Shown here: positions 1 to 7,697 of the stretch, in pieces
Position numbering within the stretch: the first letter of the stretch is position 1
Layout: each line of letters begins with the position of its first letter
From: Phycisphaerales bacterium
GTDB lineage: Bacteria; Planctomycetota; Phycisphaerae; UBA1845
NCBI GenBank assembly: GCA_020852275.1
Contig: JADZBE010000007.1
Coordinates: 62,001-126,000 of the forward strand
DNA length: 64,000 nt
Direction of reading: 5' to 3'
Translations under genes and position numbers: made by a program
The notes under the pieces: generated by a model
Told to the model about the DNA's origin: nothing
Databases searched by the model: none
What the model saw: the letters and a program-made list of their open reading frames with translations, nothing else

Positions 1-1151
1 TGCTCGAAGCGCACCTTGTCGTCCACCAGGATGCGAATGCTCACGTCTCCGGCGGGACCGCTGTCGTCGTCAAGCCCGAACGACGTGACGAACTCGCTGA
101 ATTCTCCGGCGAGGTCGTACGCGAGGACGGAGCGGCTGTGAACGCCGATGCCATGCTCGTACACTCTTTCGTGCACCACGAGCGGTCCGCCGCGCACGCT
201 GCGGTTGCGGCGATGGGGCCAGTCGAGCGAGAGCATCGGCGTTTCGGTCACGCTGACGGGTTCCACGTCGGACAGCCAGCTCCAGCGTCCCCCGACCCAG
301 TGCATCGCGCGGATGTGGTCGGCGCCGGCGCGAACTTCTTCTCCGAAAACGGCCAGGCCGCGAATGACGTTGTCCTGCCAGGTGACGCTCTCGAGCGTGA
401 CGCGTCCGCCTTCGAGCAGGTCCACGCGGAAGCAGGGCGGGACGGTGCGCGCGTCGGGCGCGTCGGCGAAGCGCACGGCCACCACGACGTCGCGCGGGAT
501 CCTCGTGACGCCGGAGGGCGCGTCGAGCGTGAAGGCGTCGGAGTCGATGCTCGAGATGAAACCGGGCAGCGCGTCGCCGTTGGTCAGGAGCACGCGGTCC
601 TCCGAAGTCGCAGGGGTCATCAGGTCCACGACTCGGCGCGTCCACGCAGCGGTGCGTGCCGGGGCCAGCTCCAGTCCGGCGATCATCTCGATGGGAATGC
701 GCGCCAGACCCAGCTCGCGGTTCTGCAGGGACAGGACGTCCTCGACGCCCTCGGTGGGCCAGCCGTCGAGGATGTCGCCGTTGTGCAAGCGGACGCGCCA
801 GCAGGCCTGCGGCGGCTCGCCGGTTGCTTCCGTGAAGATGATGCGAACCAGATCGGGCAGGCGGATGGTGCGCTGCTCCTGCGCGTTGACGCGAAGCAGC
901 AGGCCGGCGGTCGGGTCAAGCCCGATGAGGCGACCGAAGAGCGCGTCTTCATCAACCGTTCGGACGGTGACCTCAGCGCCGGGCGGCGGAGTTTGAGGGA
1001 CGGCGCTACCGAGCGCGAGGCAGGCCGGCGCGGCGCTGGCGAAGGAGAAGACCAGCGCGGACGCGAGGCGCGAGGTGATCGCCTGCGCGGAGATGGGCGA
1101 TCCTTCCGGGTTTTGCACGGCGCGTTGTGCTGTGGTCGCGGCTTGGTTCAT
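1..1151 (-). CDS. NPCBM-domain secreted protein (3' end cut by window edge)
   Basis: The frame stays open from an ATG at 1151 to the left edge, so at least 383 residues are present and the C-terminus is missing. After a polar start, a hydrophobic stretch at residues 29-50 (about SALVFSFASAAPACLALG) looks like a signal peptide with a long n-region. The last visible part contains GVHSRSVLAYDL, then FGLDDDSGPAGDVSIRILVD, which fits the NPCBM/NEW2 putative carbohydrate-binding module common in secreted planctomycete proteins. The middle is beta-rich and unassigned. The likely role is extracytoplasmic carbohydrate or cell-surface binding. It lies about 630 bp downstream of the prenyltransferase-repeat gene on the same strand; that gap argues for a separate transcript. 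The domain call is by eye. Confidence 0.75.
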   Translation of the reverse strand, partial: MNQAATTAQRAVQNPEGSPISAQAITSRLASALVFSFASAAPACLALGSAVPQTPPPGAEVTVRTVDEDALFGRLIGLDPTAGLLLRVNAQEQRTIRLPDLVRIIFTEATGEPPQACWRVRLHNGDILDGWPTEGVEDVLSLQNRELGLARIPIEMIAGLELAPARTAAWTRRVVDLMTPATSEDRVLLTNGDALPGFISSIDSDAFTLDAPSGVTRIPRDVVVAVRFADAPDARTVPPCFRVDLLEGGRVTLESVTWQDNVIRGLAVFGEEVRAGADHIRAMHWVGGRWSWLSDVEPVSVTETPMLSLDWPHRRNRSVRGGPLVVHERVYEHGIGVHSRSVLAYDLAGEFSEFVTSFGLDDDSGPAGDVSIRILVDDKVRFE

Positions 1152-1782
1152 GGTTTCGGTCGGTGACGCTGACCTGATTTGCTGCCTGCAGCCGACGTTG
1201 AAGCCTGTTCGATGCTGCACCGCCGCCGGTTCGATCGTGCGCCCAGGTAGAACTGCAAGATGCCTCACGGTGTTCCCTCTACGCCCACCGACGGATGCTT
1301 CCTCTTACCGCGGATCGCGAGTCGTCCCTTGCTTCGTGCGGCGTCGCGCTTGGCCGGCTTCAGCCGGGCGGTTCTTGCCACCGCCTTAAGGCGGTGGGAA
1401 CCAGCCGGCCGCGCACGGGAAGCCGGGCTTCAGCCGGCTTGCAATCTCCCCCGGACAAGCCCGGCCCAAGCCGGCTCGTGCGGTGCGCTGGACGCCCACA
1501 CCACCCGCTTAGGCGGGTGGCAAGCGCCGGTCGGCTGAAGCCGACCCCATCCCTGCCTATGCGAGCAGAGACTCTCATCGCGATCTCCTTGGAGCCTTCA
1601 AGGCTTCCGATTCGACGCATGGCAAGAGGGCAGTCCTCTTGCGGTGCTACCTGGCGCATCCGTGCGCCCCCAGCCACAGCAGCGCCCTCCCCCTGCCCCC
1701 TCCCGTGGGGGGGCAGGAGCGCCGGCGATACCTGCCTTGCCGCGCTGCTGATTGCGGAATGATGGTTGATCGCACACTCTCC
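1152..1782. repeat. Gene-free stretch rich in GC palindromes
   Basis: No coding region is convincing here. Between about 1350 and 1546 there are perfect or near-perfect palindromes: CCACCGCCTTAAGGCGGTGG at 1378-1397, CCACCCGCTTAGGCGGGTGG at 1501-1520 and GTCGGCTGAAGCCGAC at 1530-1545, plus GCCGGCTTCAGCCGG-type copies near 1352-1367 and 1420-1440. They resemble REP-like intergenic elements able to form hairpins in DNA or RNA. The rest (1152-1340, 1560-1782) shows nothing recognisable. Confidence 0.6.
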
Positions 1783-2835
1783 CTACTTCTGAAAGATCGG
1801 CAGCAGGCGGTTGGGCATTTGGAGGATGATGAGCGCCATCGCCGCCCCATATTCCGTGCCCGCCTGCCCGCGCCAGTAGCCCTCTTCCGCCTGCGTGGCC
1901 ACCAGCTCGTCGCGGATGGCTGGGTACCAGCGCTGCCAATACTCGTCGCCGGCGAGGTACATGGCCTGCGCGGCGTAATAATGTCCGTAGAAATAATGCC
2001 CCACGGACTCGCTCTTGGGAGGCGTGAAGCGCTCCAGGTAGCGCAGCCCGCGCTCGATTTCGTCGCCCTCGTAGATGCCGGCGTACTGCAGCGCCGCGAC
2101 GCCGGCCGCGGAGCGGGCAAAGGCCGAGCCGCCGGAGTTGAGCATGTAACGGAATCCGCCGTCGGGGTTCTGGCTGTTCTTGACGTACTCCACGGCGCGG
2201 TCGATCACGTCCTTGTCCACGTAGAGTCCGGCGTTGCGCGCGGCGCGCAGCGCCATGATCTGGCAGATGGTGACGGAGATGTCGGCGTCGTTGCGCACGG
2301 GCTGGTAGCGCCAGCCGCCTTCCTCGTTCTGCGTGGCGACGATGAGGCGGACGGCGCGGCGCAGCGCTTCGCGGACTTCCGGGCGCGGGGACATGCCGTA
2401 GGCCTCGGCAAGAAACAGCGTCGAGAAGCCGTGCCCGTACATGGGACCATGCGAGGTTTCGGCGGCGAGCAGGCCGCTCTCCGACGTGTGCGAGAGGATG
2501 AAGTCGAGGCAGCGCCGCACCTGTGGCGCGTAGCGTCCGCGGGTCGGCGTGTTGCCGTCGAGGATGAAGGCCATGCCGGACAGCCCGGTGATGGCGACGT
2601 GCGGGCCGTAGTGCGAGAGGCTGCCGAAGGAGCCGTCCTGCGCCTGGTTGTCGGCGAGCCACTTGAGGCCCTTGTCGATGGCGGCGCGCGATTGAGGGGT
2701 GAATTCGCCGGCGGCGGCGGAGGCGCCGAGCGCGGGGCGCGCGGCGGGCGGTTCCTGTGCGAGGGCGAGGAGAGCCGATTGGACTGCGAGGAAGAGCAGA
2801 AAGAGAAAGCGCGCGGCAGATCGGAATCGTCGCAC
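1783..2835 (-). CDS. Secreted prenyltransferase/squalene-oxidase repeat protein
   Basis: From a GTG at 2835 the protein is 350 aa. It starts with a clear signal peptide (MRRFRSAARFLFLLFLAVQS, then cleavage near ALAQ), followed by alpha-alpha-barrel repeats typical of the terpenoid cyclase / prenyltransferase fold: QDGSFGS, EEGGWRYQPV, NPDGGFRYML and EEGYWRGQ. Planctomycetes commonly carry such a protein at the end of MoxR/vWA operons; substrate and activity are unknown. The start is ambiguous. The frame is open up to an ATG at 3099, two bases after the upstream stop codon and preceded by AGGAG, but the extra 88 residues are encoded by a 26-bp repeat array and would bury the signal peptide. 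I prefer GTG 2835, which itself lies in the first repeat unit and has no obvious ribosome site. Confidence 0.8.
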   Translation of the reverse strand: MRRFRSAARFLFLLFLAVQSALLALAQEPPAARPALGASAAAGEFTPQSRAAIDKGLKWLADNQAQDGSFGSLSHYGPHVAITGLSGMAFILDGNTPTRGRYAPQVRRCLDFILSHTSESGLLAAETSHGPMYGHGFSTLFLAEAYGMSPRPEVREALRRAVRLIVATQNEEGGWRYQPVRNDADISVTICQIMALRAARNAGLYVDKDVIDRAVEYVKNSQNPDGGFRYMLNSGGSAFARSAAGVAALQYAGIYEGDEIERGLRYLERFTPPKSESVGHYFYGHYYAAQAMYLAGDEYWQRWYPAIRDELVATQAEEGYWRGQAGTEYGAAMALIILQMPNRLLPIFQK

Positions 2836-3038
2836 AGGTTGGAAACCTGTGCTACAGACACCGGTTGAAAACCGGTGCCACAGAGACCGGTTGGAAACCG
2901 GTGCCACACGTACAGGTTGGAAACCGGTGCTACAGACACCGGTTGAAAACCGGTGCCACAGGCCCCGGCTAGAAACCGGTGCCACACGTACAGGTTGGAA
3001 ACCGGTGCTACAGACACCGGTTGAAAACCGGTGCCACA
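2831..3038. repeat. Eight tandem 26-bp palindromic units (TGFQPV-type repeat)
   Basis: Eight exact-length 26-bp units follow one another at 2831, 2857, 2883, 2909, 2935, 2961, 2987 and 3013. The core is ACCGGTTGGAAACCGGT, an inverted repeat with a 5-base centre, followed by GCCACA or GCTACA. Three variants alternate, and units 4-5 and 7-8 form a repeated pair. The array has no stop codon in several frames and reads as TGFQPV / GWKPV peptides. It fills most of the space between two operon genes and reaches into the start codon of the prenyltransferase-repeat gene. There is no spacer variation, so it is not a CRISPR array. Confidence 0.95.
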
Positions 3039-3101
3039 CACGGTGCTTGCAAGCACCCCAAGCATCCCAAGCAACCCACTTTGTTCGGCGCGGCGTCATG
3101 C

Positions 3102-3821
3102 CTACTCCTCTTCATCCCCCGCGGTTTGCAGCGCGCGGTAGTAGCGTTCGATCCAGTCGCGGAAGCGCGGAAGGACGCTTTCGTCCATGCCCTCGATGAC
3201 TTCATCGCGGTCGCGCAGGGGAAGGTTGCCCCAGCCGCGGCGGCGCTCGGTGAGGTCTCTCCCCTTGGAGGAGGCGGTTTGCCCGTCACCGGCGGGCGGA
3301 TCGCGCTCGACGGATTCACCATCCTGCTGCGGGGCGCCCTGCCTGCCCGCGTCGGGCTTGGGTTTGGAGGCGCCGTCGGACTTCTGCTTCATCGCCGTCC
3401 GCTTGTCAGAGGATGGCGAGGACTGCGACTTGTTCTTGCGCGTGTTGGCGGCGGCCTGCTTGATGGCGTCGTCGAGTTCCTTGATGAGCGTCTCCTGTGC
3501 CTTCTGGGTGTCGGCGCCGGGATTAAACTCGACCTCGAGGCGGCGGGCGGTCTGCCCCATCAGGGCGAGGATGCGCGACATGACGTCGCCGTCGTCGGCG
3601 CCGCCGGTGGTTTCCTTGATGAGCTTGCGCTTGAGGTCGTCCGCGGTGTCCTGCGCGTGGACGCATGGGGATGCCACGCACGCAAGCAGCGCCACGGTCG
3701 CCGCGAGCAGGAGGCGGGCGACGCGCGGGCGCGCGACGCTGCCCGGCTTCAGGAGGTCGACCTGCCGCGGATCGCTTGGTTCACGGCGCGACGCGCGGGT
3801 TGAGTTTTCGTTGTGTTTCAT
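3102..3821 (-). CDS. Secreted hypothetical protein of the MoxR/vWA operon
   Basis: This 239-aa product has a twin-arginine-like basic start, a hydrophobic segment near residues 35-55 (RLLLAATVALLACVASPCVHA) and a probable cleavage after HAQ. A helical region (about 60-110) and a long charged, low-complexity linker follow. The conserved C-terminal block contains WGNLPLRDRDEV and then RFRDWIERYYRAL, which resembles a motif in small proteins of planctomycete aerotolerance-type operons. Function is unknown; a periplasmic partner of the neighbouring vWA membrane proteins is a reasonable guess. It lies between the large coiled-coil gene (210-bp gap) and the prenyltransferase-repeat gene. Confidence 0.7.
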   Translation of the reverse strand: MKHNENSTRASRREPSDPRQVDLLKPGSVARPRVARLLLAATVALLACVASPCVHAQDTADDLKRKLIKETTGGADDGDVMSRILALMGQTARRLEVEFNPGADTQKAQETLIKELDDAIKQAAANTRKNKSQSSPSSDKRTAMKQKSDGASKPKPDAGRQGAPQQDGESVERDPPAGDGQTASSKGRDLTERRRGWGNLPLRDRDEVIEGMDESVLPRFRDWIERYYRALQTAGDEEE

Positions 3822-3983
3822 GCGATTTCGTTCATGGGCAAGACGGATACGCCGCTTCCTTACAAGGACGGCTCGAGAAGATCGCTTCCCACATACGGTT
3901 CCAGAAGATCATAGGCCTCGATCGATCTCCTGAGTTCATCTTACACACTGTTTCAGAACCCGCGGGTTCAGCGGGAATCCCTC

Positions 3984-4004
3984 GCTCCCTGACGGTCGCG
4001 GCTC
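3984..4004. repeat. Dispersed GCTCCCT-ACGGTCGCGG element
   Basis: A copy of a short dispersed sequence, GCTCCCTGACGGTCGCGGCT, lies in the 210-bp gap between two operon genes. Near-identical copies are at 24383-24405 and 24416-24438 (inside a coding frame) and at 44498-44520 and 45845-45866 (next to duplicated pepT tails). It is an unclassified small repeat that apparently inserts in varied contexts. The remainder of 3822-4032 shows nothing. Confidence 0.7.
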
Positions 4005-4032
4005 AGGGGTCCAACAGGGTCTTACATGGAAG

Positions 4033-7000
4033 TTACTCTCCCCCGCGGGCTTCCTCGACGAGCTTCTCGGTCAGGCGCCGCAGGTCCGCCTGGTCCTCGC
4101 CCAGGGTCCGCAGCCGGCGGAGCTGGGCTTCCGTGGGCTGCACGTCGGCCAGCTCGGCGCTGAGGTCTCGCGTGCGCTGGTTGATGTCGAGCTGCATGGC
4201 CTTGAGCACGAGCAGCTCCGTGACCGTCGGAACCGGCTTCTGCCCGGCGTTCTGTCCGCCCTGGCCGTCGCCGCCCCCCCCCTGATCTTCGCCGGCGAAC
4301 TGCGGATCGGTGACGAGCGATTCCGTGCTGTCCACGGCGCTGCTGAGCGTTTCCAGTTCGTGCTGGATGCGGGCGGCGAGTTGCACGAGGTCATCGTTGA
4401 TCGCGCGGCGCGAGAGGCGATCCGCGCCGTCGTCCATCCAACGGGTCACGCGCTGCAGCGACCAGTGGAACACCGGCGCGTCCTCCATGTCCGCCAGTGC
4501 GTCGTCGGCCTGCTTCTTGATCTGGGATTGATCACGCGCCAGGTCCGAGGCCGTTTTGGCTTCGAGCCTGCCGACGCGGCCCGCCTGGTCGATGCGCGCC
4601 TTGAGATCCGTCACGCCGGACGTGACGACCTTCTGCGCGTCCACGAGCGCGCGCAGCGCGACGCGGATTTCCTCCAGCGAGCGGCGCACGACCTCCTGCC
4701 GCACCTCCTCAGACAACTGAGAAAGCGCGGCGACCGCTTCCTTCAGGAGCCGGGCGGCCTCTTCCTGCGGCGCGAGGGCGTTGTCCGCGCGGGATTCGTT
4801 CAGCGCAGTCGCGGCATCGGTCATGGGCAAAACGGCTTGGCGCACCAGTCGCGCGGCGTCGGCGGCGCGCGGCAGATCGGCGATTTCCTCGCCGGCCCAT
4901 CGCGTGTTCGTGCGGAGCTGATCCTGCGTGGCGCCCATGTTGGTGAGCACATCAGCGGGCGCGGCCGTGGCGATGGCTTCCTGGGTGGAGGTCGTCAGAT
5001 CTTCCTGCTGATGAAGGAGGTCGGCGAGGATGTCCTCCGCCCGATCCAGCGACTTGCGCAGCTCGTCCAGCTCGCGGCGCTGACCCTCGCGCAGACCGGA
5101 GGCCATCTTGCGCATCGCGTCCTCGGCGGCCTGCTGGCTGATGCCGGCGGCGGCGGTGCGGTTCTGGCGGATGGCTTCCGCGGCGTCGTTCATGTGGCGG
5201 GACAGGTCGTTGCTCGCCGCCTCGCGCAGCGCCTCGTCGAGCGCCTCGCGCGCGGATTGCTGTTCCTCCGGCAGGGCGGCGGCCTGTTCGCGCAGCCGGG
5301 CGAGCGACTTGTCCACCTCGTCGTTGAGCTGCTCCTGCCGCCGGGCCACTTGCTCGAGGGCGGCTTTCTGGTCCGGCTTCAGCGCGTCGGCGGGGATGCC
5401 GACCATGTCCTTGCCGACTTCGCCGGTGGCGGCGTGGACGTTTTCCTGACGTTCGAGGAAGTCCTTGATGCGCGAGGCCAGCCCCTGCGCGTCGCCCCAG
5501 CGAGACATTTCTTCAAGCGCCGTTTCGAGGCGCTTCAGTGCGGCGCGCGATTGCTCCGCCGCTTGTTCGAGCGCCGCATCGCGTGCGGCCGCATCCTCCT
5601 GCTCGCGTGCTTCGCTGAGCGCGTTGATCGCCGCGGTCATCGGCTCGGCCGCGGTAGAGGCGAGACCCTCGCCGACCTTGCGGACTTCCGCGGGCCAGTC
5701 GCGGTCTTCCACGCCGTTGGCCTGCATCTGGGCTGACAGCGTTTTGAGCCGGCGGGCAAGATCCTTGAGGTTTCGCGCCAACCGCGACTCGCGCGAAACG
5801 GCGGCCGCCACCTGCTCCTTGCGCTGCGGGGTCCAGTCCTTCGACGCGTCTTCGGCGCCGAGCCGGTCGAGCGCCTGCAGCACGTCCTCCTGGTCCAACT
5901 GCGTCTGGCGAATCTGCCGCTCCACGGCGTGCAACTGCTCGCGCACGCGGCGCTCATACTCCGCATCGCTGATGACGCGAAGCTGCAGCGCCGGGGAGCG
6001 GCCGATCTGTCCGTGGCCCTCCTCGCCGGGGAAGTTGTCCGTGGCGGCGATGGAGAACTGAATCACGTCGCCGGGCTGGACGCCGAGCGCGCCCACGTCC
6101 CAGTTGTGCGCGACATCCGCGCCGATCTTCGCGCGTGCGGTGCGCGCCGTGGTTTCAAACGGAATCGGGGCGGCCGGCTGGTCCTCGCCGGTGGCGAGGC
6201 TGGATTCGAGGGCGACGTCGGCAATGCCGAAATCATCCTCGATTTCAGCCGCGAGCGGGATCACGCAGTGCGACGTGCACTCCAGCGCGGAGGTCGGCTG
6301 GATCAGGGATACGCGCGGTGGGGCGTCCTGTCGCGCGAGCAGCGTGTGCAGCGGCGCGCCCTGATTCTGGTATCCGTCCTCGTCTGAGATGGAGACGCGA
6401 AACTGTACGTCTTCCGTCACCTCAAACGAGCAGGCCAGCCGCCGGCCGTCCGCCGACGCGTAGGTGAACGGAATGAGCGGCTTCTCCAGGATCGCCAGCC
6501 CCATGTTCTCCGCGTCGACGCCCGAGGGCGCCGGCTTGCTGGAGCGGACGGAAATCTCCACCGTGCTGCCGCGAATCACCTCGACCGGCTCGGCGGACAT
6601 CGTCTGCACACTTGGCTCGACGCCCTTCGCGTAAACCGGTGGGTGAACGGTGAGCGTCACCTCCTCCACCTCCGGGCGGTGAACGACGGTAATGCTGCCC
6701 GGTTCGCGGCGCGTGTCGGCGTCACCGGCCTGGAACCAGTAGGTCATGTCCGAAAGCACGGGCTGGATGACGGCTTCAAACTCGTCACCTTCGCGGCTCA
6801 TGGCGAGCGTCGTGGTGCGCCCCTCCGCATCCTTCAGATGGACCATGCCGCGCAGCGTGTCGTGCAGGCCTCGCGTGACGGTCATGCGCACGCGCGCGGA
6901 TTCGGATATCGGCGTTTTGACGTTTCTCGTGAGCGCGGCGATCTCGACCTGCCGAGGCCACTCGACGGCGCCGAACGGATCGAGATAGCGGCTCATGCCC

Positions 7001-7524
7001 GTCCAGAGCCACTGCGGCGAGTTGAGCGCCACGGCGACGAGGATGGAGACGCTGGCACACAGGAAGGCGGTGCTGGTGATCAGCGGTCTGGCCGTCAGCA
7101 CGCCCTCCAGATCGCGCTGCGCGATGATGCGCTCGGTGTTGACGAGGAACTGGCGCACCATGGTGGGGGAGGTGTTCTCGCTCGAGCGGACGAAGCTGAC
7201 GAGGCTGGAGAGGCGGTCGTGAAAGTCGCCGAAGTAGCGCTCGACGCGCGCGGCGATTTCCGCCACGCCGATCCCGCTGCGAATGGGGCGGTAAATCCAG
7301 TGTGTGGCCGCGAGGGCGAATCCCACGAGAAAGACCAGCGAAATCGCCAGCCGCGGCGCGGAGGGCATGTTGAGCCACCAGTCAAGAAACAGGATCGTCA
7401 GGAGCGCGTACACGCCGCCGGACGCCACGGCGGTGATGCCGTACAGCACCCATCGGCGGTAGGCGATGAGCCGGATCCGTTCCAGGCGGGCGATCAGTTT
7501 CTGGCTTTCAGCGGTTGCGGGCAC
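4033..7524 (-). CDS. Large membrane-anchored coiled-coil protein (DUF4175-like)
   Basis: This 1163-aa protein begins with GTG at 7524. It has two N-terminal transmembrane helices (about residues 25-48 and 58-78), a third near 145-170, then a beta-rich periplasmic part (about 190-500) with an Ig-like feel. A very long alpha-helical, Q/E/R/A-rich region runs to the C-terminus (about 510-1080), with a Gly/Gln-rich linker (GEDQGGGGDGQGGQ) near 1090. Proteins of this size and layout accompany MoxR/vWA genes in planctomycetes and are often labelled DUF4175 or hypothetical. It may be a structural or signalling partner of the vWA proteins at the inner membrane. The function is inferred from context only. 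Confidence 0.75.
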   Translation of the reverse strand: MPATAESQKLIARLERIRLIAYRRWVLYGITAVASGGVYALLTILFLDWWLNMPSAPRLAISLVFLVGFALAATHWIYRPIRSGIGVAEIAARVERYFGDFHDRLSSLVSFVRSSENTSPTMVRQFLVNTERIIAQRDLEGVLTARPLITSTAFLCASVSILVAVALNSPQWLWTGMSRYLDPFGAVEWPRQVEIAALTRNVKTPISESARVRMTVTRGLHDTLRGMVHLKDAEGRTTTLAMSREGDEFEAVIQPVLSDMTYWFQAGDADTRREPGSITVVHRPEVEEVTLTVHPPVYAKGVEPSVQTMSAEPVEVIRGSTVEISVRSSKPAPSGVDAENMGLAILEKPLIPFTYASADGRRLACSFEVTEDVQFRVSISDEDGYQNQGAPLHTLLARQDAPPRVSLIQPTSALECTSHCVIPLAAEIEDDFGIADVALESSLATGEDQPAAPIPFETTARTARAKIGADVAHNWDVGALGVQPGDVIQFSIAATDNFPGEEGHGQIGRSPALQLRVISDAEYERRVREQLHAVERQIRQTQLDQEDVLQALDRLGAEDASKDWTPQRKEQVAAAVSRESRLARNLKDLARRLKTLSAQMQANGVEDRDWPAEVRKVGEGLASTAAEPMTAAINALSEAREQEDAAARDAALEQAAEQSRAALKRLETALEEMSRWGDAQGLASRIKDFLERQENVHAATGEVGKDMVGIPADALKPDQKAALEQVARRQEQLNDEVDKSLARLREQAAALPEEQQSAREALDEALREAASNDLSRHMNDAAEAIRQNRTAAAGISQQAAEDAMRKMASGLREGQRRELDELRKSLDRAEDILADLLHQQEDLTTSTQEAIATAAPADVLTNMGATQDQLRTNTRWAGEEIADLPRAADAARLVRQAVLPMTDAATALNESRADNALAPQEEAARLLKEAVAALSQLSEEVRQEVVRRSLEEIRVALRALVDAQKVVTSGVTDLKARIDQAGRVGRLEAKTASDLARDQSQIKKQADDALADMEDAPVFHWSLQRVTRWMDDGADRLSRRAINDDLVQLAARIQHELETLSSAVDSTESLVTDPQFAGEDQGGGGDGQGGQNAGQKPVPTVTELLVLKAMQLDINQRTRDLSAELADVQPTEAQLRRLRTLGEDQADLRRLTEKLVEEARGGE

Positions 7525-7564
7525 GGTGGTTCACTTCATCAAGCGTCAACGGCTGGCAAAAACA

Positions 7565-7692
7565 AATGCTGAATGCTGAATGCTGAATGCCGAAATGAGA
7601 GCCAGAACATTGAAAACTCGCGGCTCCTTTTTCTTTCAGCATTCTCATTTGGGTGTGCTTCATTCAGCATTCAGCATTCTGCATTCGCCATT
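7565..7692. repeat. Long imperfect hairpin built from GAATGCT units
   Basis: The 173-bp gap 7525-7697 holds a left arm with three GCTGAAT units (7568-7590) and a right arm with ATTCAGC units (about 7634-7692), in inverted orientation around a centre near 7620. The arms could pair over 30 or more bases with mismatches. A structurally similar hairpin made of CGAATAG units lies at 24267-24375. The element ends just before the stop codon of the vWA gene. Confidence 0.75.
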
Positions 7693-7697
7693 TCCCC

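Noticed and set aside
2831-3038. Regular 26-bp repeat array resembling a small CRISPR
   Set aside because: The units are directly adjacent with no unique spacers, each is itself palindromic, and no cas genes are near.
4360-5736. Long plus-strand open frame opposite the coiled-coil gene
   Set aside because: It is an antisense shadow produced by high G+C codon bias; the minus-strand frame has membrane helices, heptads and operon context.
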